DNA of 38,605 nucleotides from Candidatus Heteroruminococcus faecigallinarum. Lineage in GTDB: Bacteria > Bacillota > Clostridia > Oscillospirales > Ruminococcaceae. A program made the position numbers and the translations under genes. The stretch covers positions 1 to 38,605 of the forward strand of contig CAJFKV010000016.1 of the NCBI GenBank assembly GCA_904387055.1, in the 5' to 3' direction. The notes below the pieces were generated by a model, which made no database searches, was not told where the DNA came from, and saw only the letters and a list, made by a program, of their open reading frames with translations. Each line of letters starts with the position of its first letter. Within the stretch, counting starts at the first letter, position 1. Positions 7,671 through 15,169 of the stretch are shown here, piece by piece.

Positions 7671-8366
7671 TTACCCTTCCCGGCTCATGGCGGTCAGCGA
7701 CTGGTGCAGCTGTTCCCATCCTTCCTGGTCAGGGCTGGAGGCCGCCACCAGCAGGAGCTGGTCCCCCAGCTCGACGGCGTAGGTCCCCTGGTACAGGGTG
7801 ACGCCCCCCTCCGGCTGGGTGTACCGGCCCACAAAAAACGCAGCGTCGCACCCGGCGATGGTGATGACCTGAGGCTCCTCCAGAATCTCCAGAATTTCCG
7901 CCAGCTCCGAAGCGTTCTCCTGGCACACCTCCAGCGGGGAGGCATCGCCGGCCGGCGACGGGACAAAGGTCAGCGTCCAGGAACGGTCCGCCTCCACCGC
8001 CATCGCCCCGTTCTGGGCCAGGGAGGGGGCGCCTTCCTCGGGTTCCAGCCGCTCGTCCCCCAGAGCGCCGGGGGCATCCTCCTCCATCTGTCCCAGCATC
8101 TGGGAGGAGAGGAGGGCCCAGTTCCCCTCCAGGGGGAGGGAGAGCCCCAGGGAGGGCAGCCGGAGGGTTTGGCCGTCCCATTCCAGGAGAGGGTCCGGCT
8201 CCTCCTGGGAAGAGGGGGAAGAGGGGGCCTCTTCCGCCGGCTGGGAAACAGATTGGGAAGAGGAGGGGGAACCGTCGGCTTCCGCCTGGGCGGAAGAACC
8301 GGCACAGCCGGATACCAGGGATACCGCCAGCGCCAGGGCCAGCAGCAGGGAAAGACGTTTACGCAT
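7671..8366 (-). CDS. Lipoprotein, likely paralogue of the one at 5988-6608
   Basis: This 231-residue protein has signal MRKRLSLLLALALA with lipobox LVSGC. A Ser/Pro/Glu/Gln linker runs to about residue 60, then a domain opening TLRLPSLGLSLPLEGNW. Later come ITIAGCDAAFFVGRY and a final helix WEQLHQSLTAM. The arrangement matches the second lipoprotein of this cluster. Function is unknown; proteins of this layout are common in Oscillospiraceae. The ATG at 8366 follows AAAGGAGG and overlaps the end of the radical SAM gene by eight bases, so the two are coupled. Confidence 0.75.
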   Translation of the reverse strand: MRKRLSLLLALALAVSLVSGCAGSSAQAEADGSPSSSQSVSQPAEEAPSSPSSQEEPDPLLEWDGQTLRLPSLGLSLPLEGNWALLSSQMLGQMEEDAPGALGDERLEPEEGAPSLAQNGAMAVEADRSWTLTFVPSPAGDASPLEVCQENASELAEILEILEEPQVITIAGCDAAFFVGRYTQPEGGVTLYQGTYAVELGDQLLLVAASSPDQEGWEQLHQSLTAMSREG

Positions 8367-9273
8367 GAGGTCCTCCTTTGGAAGCAACCCCTTCCAGGTT
8401 GAAGGGGGGGATGTATTGGGACCCGCTGGAACCGGGGTCCTGGGTAAAGCCGTTTTGAAATCCCAGCTTGCGCATCCGCGCCTGGGCCCGCCGGTATTCC
8501 CGCCGTTCCAGGGGGCGGTTGATCTCCGGAAATTGGGCGGCCAGGCCGGCGGGGGTATACTGGCACATCAGGCTCAGATAGGTGGTGAGGGGAAGGTGGC
8601 CGGCCAGCCACTCCAGCACCTGGGCGGTGTTCTCCTCCTGGCCGGGAAGGACCAGATGGCGGACGATCATCCCCCGGGTCATGATGCCCTCCCGGTTCAG
8701 CACCGATTCCCCCACCTGCCGGTGCATCTCCAGAAGGGCCTGGGAGGCCCGTTCAAAATAGTCGGGCGCGGCCGAATACCGGGCCGAGAGGGCCGGATCC
8801 ACATATTTCAGATCCGGCAGATAGATGTCCACCACCCCCTCCAGCAGCCGCAGCGTCTCCAGGGATTCGTAGCCGCTGGAATTGTAGACCACCGGAATGG
8901 ATGGCCGGTACAGGGAAAAAGCCTCCAGAATCTGGGGGACGTAGTGGGCGGCGCTCACCAGATTGATGTTGTGGGCCCCTTGCTCCTCCAGCTCCCGGAT
9001 GATCTGGGCCAGCCGGGGGATGGAGACCTCCTGGCCGAAGTTGCCGGTGGAGATCCGGTAGTTCTGGCAGTAGACGCACCGCAGGCTGCACCCGCTGAAG
9101 AAGATCGCCCCGCTGCCCCGGGTGCCGCTCAGGCAGGGCTCCTCCCAGAAGTGGAGGGCCGCCCGGGCCACGCGGGGAAGAAGCCCCCCGCCGCAGCGGC
9201 CGGTTTCCCGGGTGCGGTCGGCCCCGCACCGGCGGGGACAGAGCCGGCAGGAGGAAAGGATCGATTGGTTCAT
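8359..9273 (-). CDS. Radical SAM protein of the PflX type (COG1313)
   Basis: This 304-residue iron-sulfur enzyme has the radical SAM cluster motif CSLRCVYCQN around residue 65, preceded by a cysteine-rich head CRLCPRRCGADR and GRCGG. The body contains NLVSAAHYVP, YNSSGYES, YLPDLKYV and RHLVLPGQ, characteristic of the PflX group related to glycyl-radical-enzyme activases. No glycyl radical enzyme gene is in the window and the reaction of PflX is not established. The ATG at 9273 has GGAGG eleven bases upstream. It lies 27 bases after the YdcF-like gene and overlaps the lipoprotein gene after it. Confidence 0.88.
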   Translation of the reverse strand: MNQSILSSCRLCPRRCGADRTRETGRCGGGLLPRVARAALHFWEEPCLSGTRGSGAIFFSGCSLRCVYCQNYRISTGNFGQEVSIPRLAQIIRELEEQGAHNINLVSAAHYVPQILEAFSLYRPSIPVVYNSSGYESLETLRLLEGVVDIYLPDLKYVDPALSARYSAAPDYFERASQALLEMHRQVGESVLNREGIMTRGMIVRHLVLPGQEENTAQVLEWLAGHLPLTTYLSLMCQYTPAGLAAQFPEINRPLERREYRRAQARMRKLGFQNGFTQDPGSSGSQYIPPFNLEGVASKGGPHA

Positions 9274-9300
9274 AACGAGAGTCGCCTCCAGTACAGTTGA

Positions 9301-10041
9301 TTAGGACAGACCCACCGCCAGGGCGCACAGGCCAAAAAATTCCCGGACCCAGTAGGACGGGAAGATGGTCCAGGGGGTGGGGGAGGAAACGGAGGAAACC
9401 GCCATCCCCTCCCGGCGGGCAAGGACAGAGGCCCGCAGCTGGTGAAACCCGTCGGTCACCAGGACCACCTGGCGGGGAAGCCCCCGCTGCTCCAGCAGGG
9501 CGGCGCTGTTGCGGATATTCTCCTGGGTATCGTGGGACTGGTCCTCCAGGAGGAGGCGGTCCGGATCGATTCCCCGCTTGGTCAGGTAGGATGCCATCAC
9601 GGCCGCCTCGGGGGAGGACTCGTCCGACCCCTGGCCGCCGGAGAGGACGCAGAGGGCCTCCGGCCAGGCGTTGAGCAGCTCCAGCGCAGTATCCAGCCGG
9701 TTGGCCAGCAGGCGGGAGGGTTCCCCATCCCGGACCCGGGCTCCCAGCACCAGGATCACCGCCGGCGGCTGTTCCGGCCTGGAAAAGAACGCTTGTCCCA
9801 CCATGGGAACCGAGAGGGCGCAGCCTCCCGCCAGGGCCGCCGCCACAAGAAGCCCTACCCCCCGGCGCAGGCGGGGGGCCCGCTCCCGCCGGGAGAGGGC
9901 CATCCAGAGGAGCAGCAGTCCCCCCAGCGTCAGCAGTGCCCAGACGCCGGTGTGGCGCAGGCCCATCAGCAGGGGAAGAATTCCGAAAAAAAGGGAGAGC
10001 GCGGCCAGCAGAGCGGCCGCCGGGAATAACCATCGTTTCAT
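9301..10041 (-). CDS. YdcF/SanA-like membrane protein (DUF218)
   Basis: This 246-residue protein begins with about three hydrophobic helices within the first 85 residues (start MKRWLFPAA). A DUF218 domain follows, with ILVLGARV, LANRLDTALELL, LSGGQGSDE, SEA-like helix EAAVMASYL, LEDQSHDTQENI and VTDGFHQLRA. Relatives (ElyC, SanA) are linked to envelope integrity and lipid-carrier metabolism. The ATG at 10041 has GGAAAGGA upstream; the much longer open frame before it has no protein-like composition. It is the first gene of the cluster running down to 5404. Confidence 0.85.
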   Translation of the reverse strand: MKRWLFPAAALLAALSLFFGILPLLMGLRHTGVWALLTLGGLLLLWMALSRRERAPRLRRGVGLLVAAALAGGCALSVPMVGQAFFSRPEQPPAVILVLGARVRDGEPSRLLANRLDTALELLNAWPEALCVLSGGQGSDESSPEAAVMASYLTKRGIDPDRLLLEDQSHDTQENIRNSAALLEQRGLPRQVVLVTDGFHQLRASVLARREGMAVSSVSSPTPWTIFPSYWVREFFGLCALAVGLS

Positions 10042-10070
10042 CGAGAAAAATCCTTTCCAGGGAAGAGGAG

Positions 10071-10123
10071 AGCCGGCCCGCCGGAAGGAGAAGAGAGAAC
10101 CTTCCATCCGCCGGGGGCCGGCT
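10071..10123 (-). other. Long GC-rich hairpin between amidase and YdcF genes
   Basis: AGCCGGCCC-GCCGG-AAGG pairs with CCTT-CCGCCGG-GGGCCGGCT across a short purine-rich loop. There is no T-run after it on the minus strand, so it may be a weak terminator or a processing or stability element. Confidence 0.45.
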
Positions 10124-10139
10124 TTGCAGGGAAAACGGG

Positions 10140-13100
10140 TTATTGAGCGGAGGAAGCCTCCGATTGGGAGACGCTCTGGGAGGAGGCGTCTCCCTGGGCG
10201 GGGGCGGCGGCGACCGTTTCCACCACCGCATCCGCCAGGGCGCAGGCTTCCTGGAAGATGGTGACCGGGTTGGAACAATTCTCATGCTCCACCGGGTTGG
10301 ACATATAGCCCACCTCCACCAGCACCGACGGGCAGAACCGGTTGCGGGTTACCAGGAAGGCCCAGTCCAGCGGGTCGGCCGCCTGGCGGACCTGCTGCTC
10401 GTTAAACTGGTCGGTGATGTTCTGGGCGAAGGAGACCGAGAGGGGATTGCTGTAGTACACCTCGGTGCCGCTGAGGAGATTGGCGTCCACGTTGAGGGCC
10501 GAGCTGTTGTGGTGGACCGAGATGAAAAGGTCGGGCTTTTCCACCCAGGCAACCTGGAGCCGCTCCTGCAGGGAGAGCTTTTCCCCGTCGGTGTTGTCCC
10601 GGGTATAGGTGACGGTGGCGCCCAGCTGTTCCAGGCGGTACCGCAGCACCGCCGCCACGGCGAAGTTCAGGCGGGATTCGTAGGCGCCGGTAACGCCGCC
10701 CACCCCCAGAGCGCCCGGGTCATAATTTTCCAGGGCATCCATGCTGCCGCCGTCGTGGCCGGGGTCCAGCACCACCGACACCCCTTCCAGCGGCCGCCCG
10801 AAGGTGGAGGAGAGAGAGGGCGCCTTTTGGCAGTAGAGAACGGTATAGTCGTTTTCGTCGTAGGAAACGTCATACCCCCAGAAGGCGCTGTCCGGCGCAA
10901 AATGGAAGGTAAAGGTGGCGGAGCCATCCTCATTGTTCACCACGGTGGACTGGTCAAAGAGCTGGGAGGTATAGAAGTTCAGATTGGGATTATCCACATA
11001 GGTGTTGTAGAAGGTGACGATGAGGGCATCCTCGGTCACCTGGGCCTGGTAGGTGTTGGGGGAGCTGCCCAGCAGGGTGAGGGTTTCCCCGTTTTCATCG
11101 TCCGAGAAGCGGATGTCCACAATGTGGCTGGTGAGATCCACCTCTCCCTCCAGGAAGTGTACCCATTCCACCCCCACATATCCGATGGATTCCAGCTGGT
11201 ACCGGCTGCCCTCCAGCCCCACCACATAATCGCGGGCGCCGTTCTTCGGCTCCGAAAGGGTCTGGTCGTAGCCGGTGGCCTCGCTGTAGGAGGCGGTGAG
11301 GAAGGTGTTGATCTCCACCGCCAGCCGGGCTTCCTCCCCGGCGGCGTAGACCGAGCCGGAGGACCGGTAGCTGGTGTTCTGGCCGTTGTAGCCCAGCACG
11401 TAGGTGATCGGCCCCAGGTTGACCGTCTCGGTGGGGGAGCCGGTGTCCGGCACGGTGATGGTGGTGGAGTAGACGGCGGCAATCCCCTCCTGGGCGGTGG
11501 GCACCTCCTGGGTCAGCGGGTAGAGGGTGCCGTTCAGCTGGGCGGTGACGGTGGCTCCGGCAGGGGCGGTGCAGGAGATGGTCAGCTCCTCGCCGGCATA
11601 AACGCCGTAGTCAAAAGTGGGGAAGAGGGAGCTGGACAGAATCGAGCTGATGGGGGTGGGCTCGTCGGTGGCGCTGGGGTGATTGACCGTCACCGTCACC
11701 GTCTCCTCCCCCTGCTGGAAGGTGAAGGTATTCTCTCCCTCCGGCGTATCCACCAGCACCCCGAAGGTGCCGTTGGTAGACAGGCGGGTCAGCTCCTCCC
11801 CGTCCATCAGCAGAGGCTGGGAAGGATCGGAATGACCGGTGATGTAGTATTGATCGGTGTAGGTGGTGTCCCGGCCGCCGTCCGGATAGGCGATCTCCAG
11901 TACCTGGGGCGTCTCGATCTCCAGGGTGGGGAGGGAGGCGTTGCTGTCCCACAGGTAACTCATGGCCGAGGCGGTGACATCCAGATCGGCAGCCAGCTGG
12001 GAATAGCTCTCCAGCACCGTCCCCGAGACAGCGCTGCTCATGGAATTGAGGAAGAGCCGGTAGCCCAGGTCCGCCATATTGGAGGAAGAGATTCCCTCCA
12101 CACTGGCACAGGACAGCAGCTCCACGCCGGCGCCGGCCCCCTCCAGTGCAGAGGACCATTGGTCGATCTCCTGGAGATATTCCTCCCCGGAGCCCTCCGC
12201 ACCGGAGGAGAAGCGGGGGATCAGCAGATCCACCGATACCTGGGATACCCAGTCTTTGGCCCGCTGGGCCGACTGGGCGGTGCTGGCCTGGCTGTCCAGC
12301 ATAATGCCGAACCGGACCGAGCTGCCGCTGCGTCCCAAGCTGGCTTCGGCCAGGCGGATGGTGGAGAGGATGACGTTGTCGTATCCCTCCAGGCCGGTGA
12401 GGGCAGGATTGTCCACCCCGGCCAGGATCACGCCGGTCAGGTTGTATTTGTCGGTCAGCTCCTCACAGGAGGAGGCCACCAGGTTCTGCACCTCTGCGGA
12501 AGTGGGATTGAAATATACCTGGTCCTGATAGGTGATCGTTTGGGTCAGAAGGGTACTGGCCGGGTTGTCCTTGCTGTGGACGGCCGACCGGTCCCCGGCG
12601 TAGAAGCCGTTGACCACCCCGTACAGCTCGATCCCCTCCTCGGCAGCCGCGGCGGACAGGTATTTGAGGGGATCAAACAGGAGAAAACCGCCCTCATCCC
12701 CGGCAATCATGGGATTGGCAGGGAAGGAACTGGACCGGTAGAAGGTGGTGGAGTCGGGCCGGGCCTCAAAGAAGATGGAGGAAAACCCTTTCTCCTTGGC
12801 AAAGGCCACGATGGCGTCCAGCTCCGCCTTCAGTTCTTCGGCGCCCAGACCGTCCTGGGAGGGGAAGTCCCCGTTTTCCCCGGTGGTCACATAGAGCCCC
12901 CGTGTGCTGCCGGTGTAAAAATAGGCGTTCTGGTCGCTGCCCACCGGGAGAAGAACCCCATAGAGAAGGTAATTGAAGATGGCGAGACCGGCGCAGCCCA
13001 GCACGGCCAGCACCAGCACCAGCCCCATCAGGATGCGGGGCCAGCGGGAACGGACCCGGCGGGGCTGGCGGCGGTTGCTCCGCCGGGGAGCGGGCCGGCC

Positions 13101-13154
13101 GGAGGCGGCGGGCTCCCGGCCGCCGGCGGATTGGGGATGGAATTGATCGGTCAA
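10140..13154 (-). CDS. Membrane-anchored cell-wall hydrolase: GHL10 domain plus Amidase_3
   Basis: This 1004-residue protein has a basic cytoplasmic head (to about 38), one membrane helix, and a large outside part. Residues about 78-320 look like a GHL10 glycoside-hydrolase-like barrel (AFAKEKGFSSIFFEARPD, GIELYGVVN, GVILAGVDN). The middle (330-780) seems built of beta-rich, Ig-like segments. Residues about 790-985 form an N-acetylmuramoyl-L-alanine amidase: DPGHDGG near 797, Glu in AYESRLNF, SVHHNSS near 878 and VEVGYMSN near 945 supply zinc ligands and the catalytic Glu. A Ser/Gln/Ala tail follows. The TTG start has AGGAGG eight bases upstream. It probably trims peptidoglycan, perhaps both glycan and stem peptide. 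Confidence 0.9.
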   Translation of the reverse strand: MTDQFHPQSAGGREPAASGRPAPRRSNRRQPRRVRSRWPRILMGLVLVLAVLGCAGLAIFNYLLYGVLLPVGSDQNAYFYTGSTRGLYVTTGENGDFPSQDGLGAEELKAELDAIVAFAKEKGFSSIFFEARPDSTTFYRSSSFPANPMIAGDEGGFLLFDPLKYLSAAAAEEGIELYGVVNGFYAGDRSAVHSKDNPASTLLTQTITYQDQVYFNPTSAEVQNLVASSCEELTDKYNLTGVILAGVDNPALTGLEGYDNVILSTIRLAEASLGRSGSSVRFGIMLDSQASTAQSAQRAKDWVSQVSVDLLIPRFSSGAEGSGEEYLQEIDQWSSALEGAGAGVELLSCASVEGISSSNMADLGYRLFLNSMSSAVSGTVLESYSQLAADLDVTASAMSYLWDSNASLPTLEIETPQVLEIAYPDGGRDTTYTDQYYITGHSDPSQPLLMDGEELTRLSTNGTFGVLVDTPEGENTFTFQQGEETVTVTVNHPSATDEPTPISSILSSSLFPTFDYGVYAGEELTISCTAPAGATVTAQLNGTLYPLTQEVPTAQEGIAAVYSTTITVPDTGSPTETVNLGPITYVLGYNGQNTSYRSSGSVYAAGEEARLAVEINTFLTASYSEATGYDQTLSEPKNGARDYVVGLEGSRYQLESIGYVGVEWVHFLEGEVDLTSHIVDIRFSDDENGETLTLLGSSPNTYQAQVTEDALIVTFYNTYVDNPNLNFYTSQLFDQSTVVNNEDGSATFTFHFAPDSAFWGYDVSYDENDYTVLYCQKAPSLSSTFGRPLEGVSVVLDPGHDGGSMDALENYDPGALGVGGVTGAYESRLNFAVAAVLRYRLEQLGATVTYTRDNTDGEKLSLQERLQVAWVEKPDLFISVHHNSSALNVDANLLSGTEVYYSNPLSVSFAQNITDQFNEQQVRQAADPLDWAFLVTRNRFCPSVLVEVGYMSNPVEHENCSNPVTIFQEACALADAVVETVAAAPAQGDASSQSVSQSEASSAQ

Positions 13155-13204
13155 AGGGGATTCCTCCTATCTGCTGAACTCACCTCACCGGGTGGGAAGA
13201 GGAT

Positions 13205-13420
13205 TCAAAGGTCAAAATCCGATTGGTTGTATCGGGGAAGGGCGCGCTGGGGGGAGGGACGGCGTTTTAAGGGATCATAGCGGTAGCTGCGGCAGGAGAA
13301 GTAGGGCGCGACTACCCCCCGCTTGGCGCAGAGCACCGACCGCCCGTCCGGAGACGGGCTGCCAAAGCGGCAGTAGGAGCAGGCAGGCTCGATCTGCCGG
13401 CCGAAATATTTTTGACCCAT
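13205..13420 (-). CDS. Small four-cysteine protein of Clostridia
   Basis: The 71-residue product starts MGQKYFGRQIEPACSYC and contains VLCAKRG and YFSCRSYRYDPLKR, ending with an acidic DFDL. The four cysteines, in one CxxC pair and two singles, could hold a metal or an iron-sulfur cluster. I recall similar short proteins in Oscillospiraceae, with no known role. The ATG at 13420 follows GGAAGAGGG closely; longer frames upstream are not protein-like. It is 50 bases before the amidase gene on the same strand, so the two probably share a transcript. Confidence 0.75.
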   Translation of the reverse strand: MGQKYFGRQIEPACSYCRFGSPSPDGRSVLCAKRGVVAPYFSCRSYRYDPLKRRPSPQRALPRYNQSDFDL

Positions 13421-13524
13421 GGTCCCTCTTCCTTTCCCTTGGGAGGGGGAAGGCCGGCTCTCCGGCTCCCCCATTTTTCCCCGAGGCCCCGCCGGGCGGT
13501 TCGGGGAACAACTCAAGCATTCCC

Positions 13525-13533
13525 ATTATACCA
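13525..13533 (-). promoter_or_regulatory. Extended -10 promoter for the four-cysteine protein and amidase
   Basis: On the minus strand TGG-TATAAT forms an extended -10 box; no good -35 is seen. The roughly 100-base leader to 13420 is GC-rich and can fold into hairpins such as GGGGGA/TCCCCC. Confidence 0.6.
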
Positions 13534-13584
13534 TTTCTCAACGGAAAAAGCTATGAAATCCCTGGGGAAAAGCCCTCCCAATCC

Positions 13585-13614
13585 AAAGAAAAATCCCCGC
13601 CCTGGGACGGGGAT
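13585..13614 (-). terminator. Terminator of ylbJ
   Basis: On the minus strand ATCCCCG/CGGGGAT is followed by TTTTTCTTT. It starts right at the stop codon of ylbJ. Confidence 0.85.
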
Positions 13615-14762
13615 CATGGCAGGCGGCGGGGCCGCCGGGGCAGGGAGCCGGATTCTCCGCAGAGGGTTAGCAGCAATACCGAGCACATGCCCACCATGGC
13701 TGGAATCCCCAGCACCATCGTCCCGTCCATGGGAGCGGGCTGGGGCAGGGAGGAGAAGACCTGGGCGGGAAGGGGGATGCGGAAGAGAATCGGGGCCGCC
13801 AGCAGGGCGGTGAGCAGCCCATGAAGAAACCGCACGCCGGCAAACCACCCGAAGGAGAAGGGAAGCCCCTCGAAGGAAGCCGCTACCTGGCAGAGGACCG
13901 ACAGGGACCCGAAGCTGAGGAGGAAGGGCACCAGCAGGAACCGCAGGCCATAGGGAAGGGCGGCCGCCCGCTGTACCCCGCAGGTGATTTCCAGAAGGCC
14001 GGAGAGAAGCACCTCCCCCGCCGCCTCGGGCAGCGCCCCGCCGATGACGGTCTCCAGCAGGCGGCCCAGCTGCTCGGGGAGCCCGGTTTCCTCCAGCAGG
14101 GCGGAAACCGCTACAAACAGGCAGGCAAAGGCGCAGATGACCAGCATCCCGGTGGCGGCTCCTGAGACCCCCTCCACCAGGGCGGCGGAGGGGGTGAGGG
14201 GGCGGCCCTCCTTTGGGGGACGGATGGGGCCGGCGGACCGGCGCCGCCCCCACAGGCTTCCCAGGAGCAGGGCGGCGGCCACCTGGGCCAGATAGACCAC
14301 CAGCCCCTGCAGGGGCCCTCCCAGGACCTGGATCCCCACCGCCCCGATGAGGAAGGAGGGGGCCCCGGCAAAGGAAAAGACCATCATCCGCCGGGCAGTG
14401 GAGGGGTCGATCCGCCCCTCCCGCTGCAGGCGGGCCACCAGCCGGGCGCCCACCGGGTACCCGCCCAGAAAGCTCATCAGCACCGGGCCGCAGAGGGCGG
14501 GGGGAATCTTCAGCAGCCGGGAGAGAACGGGGGCGAAGGGGGCGGCCAGAAGCCGGTCGGCCCCCAGGTTTGCCATGACGCCGGACAGGGCCATAAAGGG
14601 GAAGAGGGAGGGGATCAGGGTCTGGGCGCAGATGGACAGCCCCTGGCGCACCCCTTGGGAGGCGGTGGGCTGCCACACCAGCAGGCCGATGGCGGCCCCG
14701 CCCCAGAGAAGGCCTGCCGCCAGCAGCCTTCCCCCCGATGGCCGTCCTTGTTGCTGATCCAT
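13614..14762 (-). CDS. ylbJ: Sporulation integral membrane protein YlbJ
   Basis: This 382-residue polytopic protein has about nine to ten hydrophobic helices. SICAQTLIPSLFPFMALSG, SFLGGYPVGARL and SFAGAPSFLIGAVG are typical of YlbJ/nucleoside-recognition (Gate) membrane proteins. In Bacillus subtilis YlbJ belongs to the sigma-E regulon and is needed for normal spores. The ATG at 14762 follows AAGGAGG at seven bases. The gene is divergent from yqfC-yqfD, and both start within 30 bases of a shared inverted repeat that fits sigma-E promoters. Confidence 0.88.
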   Translation of the reverse strand: MDQQQGRPSGGRLLAAGLLWGGAAIGLLVWQPTASQGVRQGLSICAQTLIPSLFPFMALSGVMANLGADRLLAAPFAPVLSRLLKIPPALCGPVLMSFLGGYPVGARLVARLQREGRIDPSTARRMMVFSFAGAPSFLIGAVGIQVLGGPLQGLVVYLAQVAAALLLGSLWGRRRSAGPIRPPKEGRPLTPSAALVEGVSGAATGMLVICAFACLFVAVSALLEETGLPEQLGRLLETVIGGALPEAAGEVLLSGLLEITCGVQRAAALPYGLRFLLVPFLLSFGSLSVLCQVAASFEGLPFSFGWFAGVRFLHGLLTALLAAPILFRIPLPAQVFSSLPQPAPMDGTMVLGIPAMVGMCSVLLLTLCGESGSLPRRPRRLP

Positions 14763-14793
14763 GGCAGTTCCTCCTTTTTGGCCGAATCGGTAC

Positions 14794-14825
14794 CAGTCTA
14801 TGCGCCGGCGGCCGGGCATAGACTG
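14794..14825. promoter_or_regulatory. Inverted repeat, candidate back-to-back sigma-E promoters
   Basis: The 10-base arms CAGTCTATGC and GCATAGACTG are separated by 12 bases. Each arm contains CATAGACT on one strand, close to the sigma-E -10 consensus CATACAMT. On the same strand 14 bases upstream the other arm gives GTCTATG, an acceptable -35. Starts predicted from this would lie about 15 bases before the yqfC ATG and 25 before the ylbJ ATG. It could instead be a simple terminator-like hairpin, but it lies between divergent genes. Confidence 0.55.
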
Positions 14826-14845
14826 AGGGTACGAGGTGATGGACC

Positions 14846-15148
14846 ATGACCGATCGGGACGACCGCGGCTCCCGCGGGGACCACAGGGGCATCTCCGCCG
14901 GGCTTTCCCGGATGCTGGGGGAGCCTCGCCAGGCGTTTTTTCCCGCTGCCAGGCTGGAGTTTTCCGCCAACCGGGAGGCGGTGATCGAAGGATGTAAAGG
15001 GATTTTAGAATACAGCGACACGGTGGTCCGCCTGTCGGTGGACCGGATGGTGGTGCGGCTGCGGGGACGGGACCTGGAGCTGAAGTCCATGTCCTCCTCC
15101 ACGGTGGCGGTGCGGGGGATCATCGCGTCGGTGGATTTTACCCTGTAG
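14846..15148 (+). CDS. yqfC: Sporulation protein YqfC
   Basis: The 100-residue YabP/YqfC-family protein has the family's beta-rich core: RLEFSANREAVIEGCKGILEYSDTVVRLSV and VRLRGRDLELKSMSSSTVAVRGII. It is made in the mother cell during sporulation in Bacillus; its molecular role is unclear. GAGGTGAT precedes the ATG. Twenty-one bases separate it from yqfD, the usual partner. Confidence 0.9.
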   Translation: MTDRDDRGSRGDHRGISAGLSRMLGEPRQAFFPAARLEFSANREAVIEGCKGILEYSDTVVRLSVDRMVVRLRGRDLELKSMSSSTVAVRGIIASVDFTL

Positions 15149-15169
15149 CCGGGAAGGGGAGGATGGGCT

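Noticed and set aside
9936-13280. A 1114-codon plus-strand frame opposite the wall hydrolase
   Set aside because: It lacks a ribosome site and domains; the minus-strand protein has complete amidase motifs.
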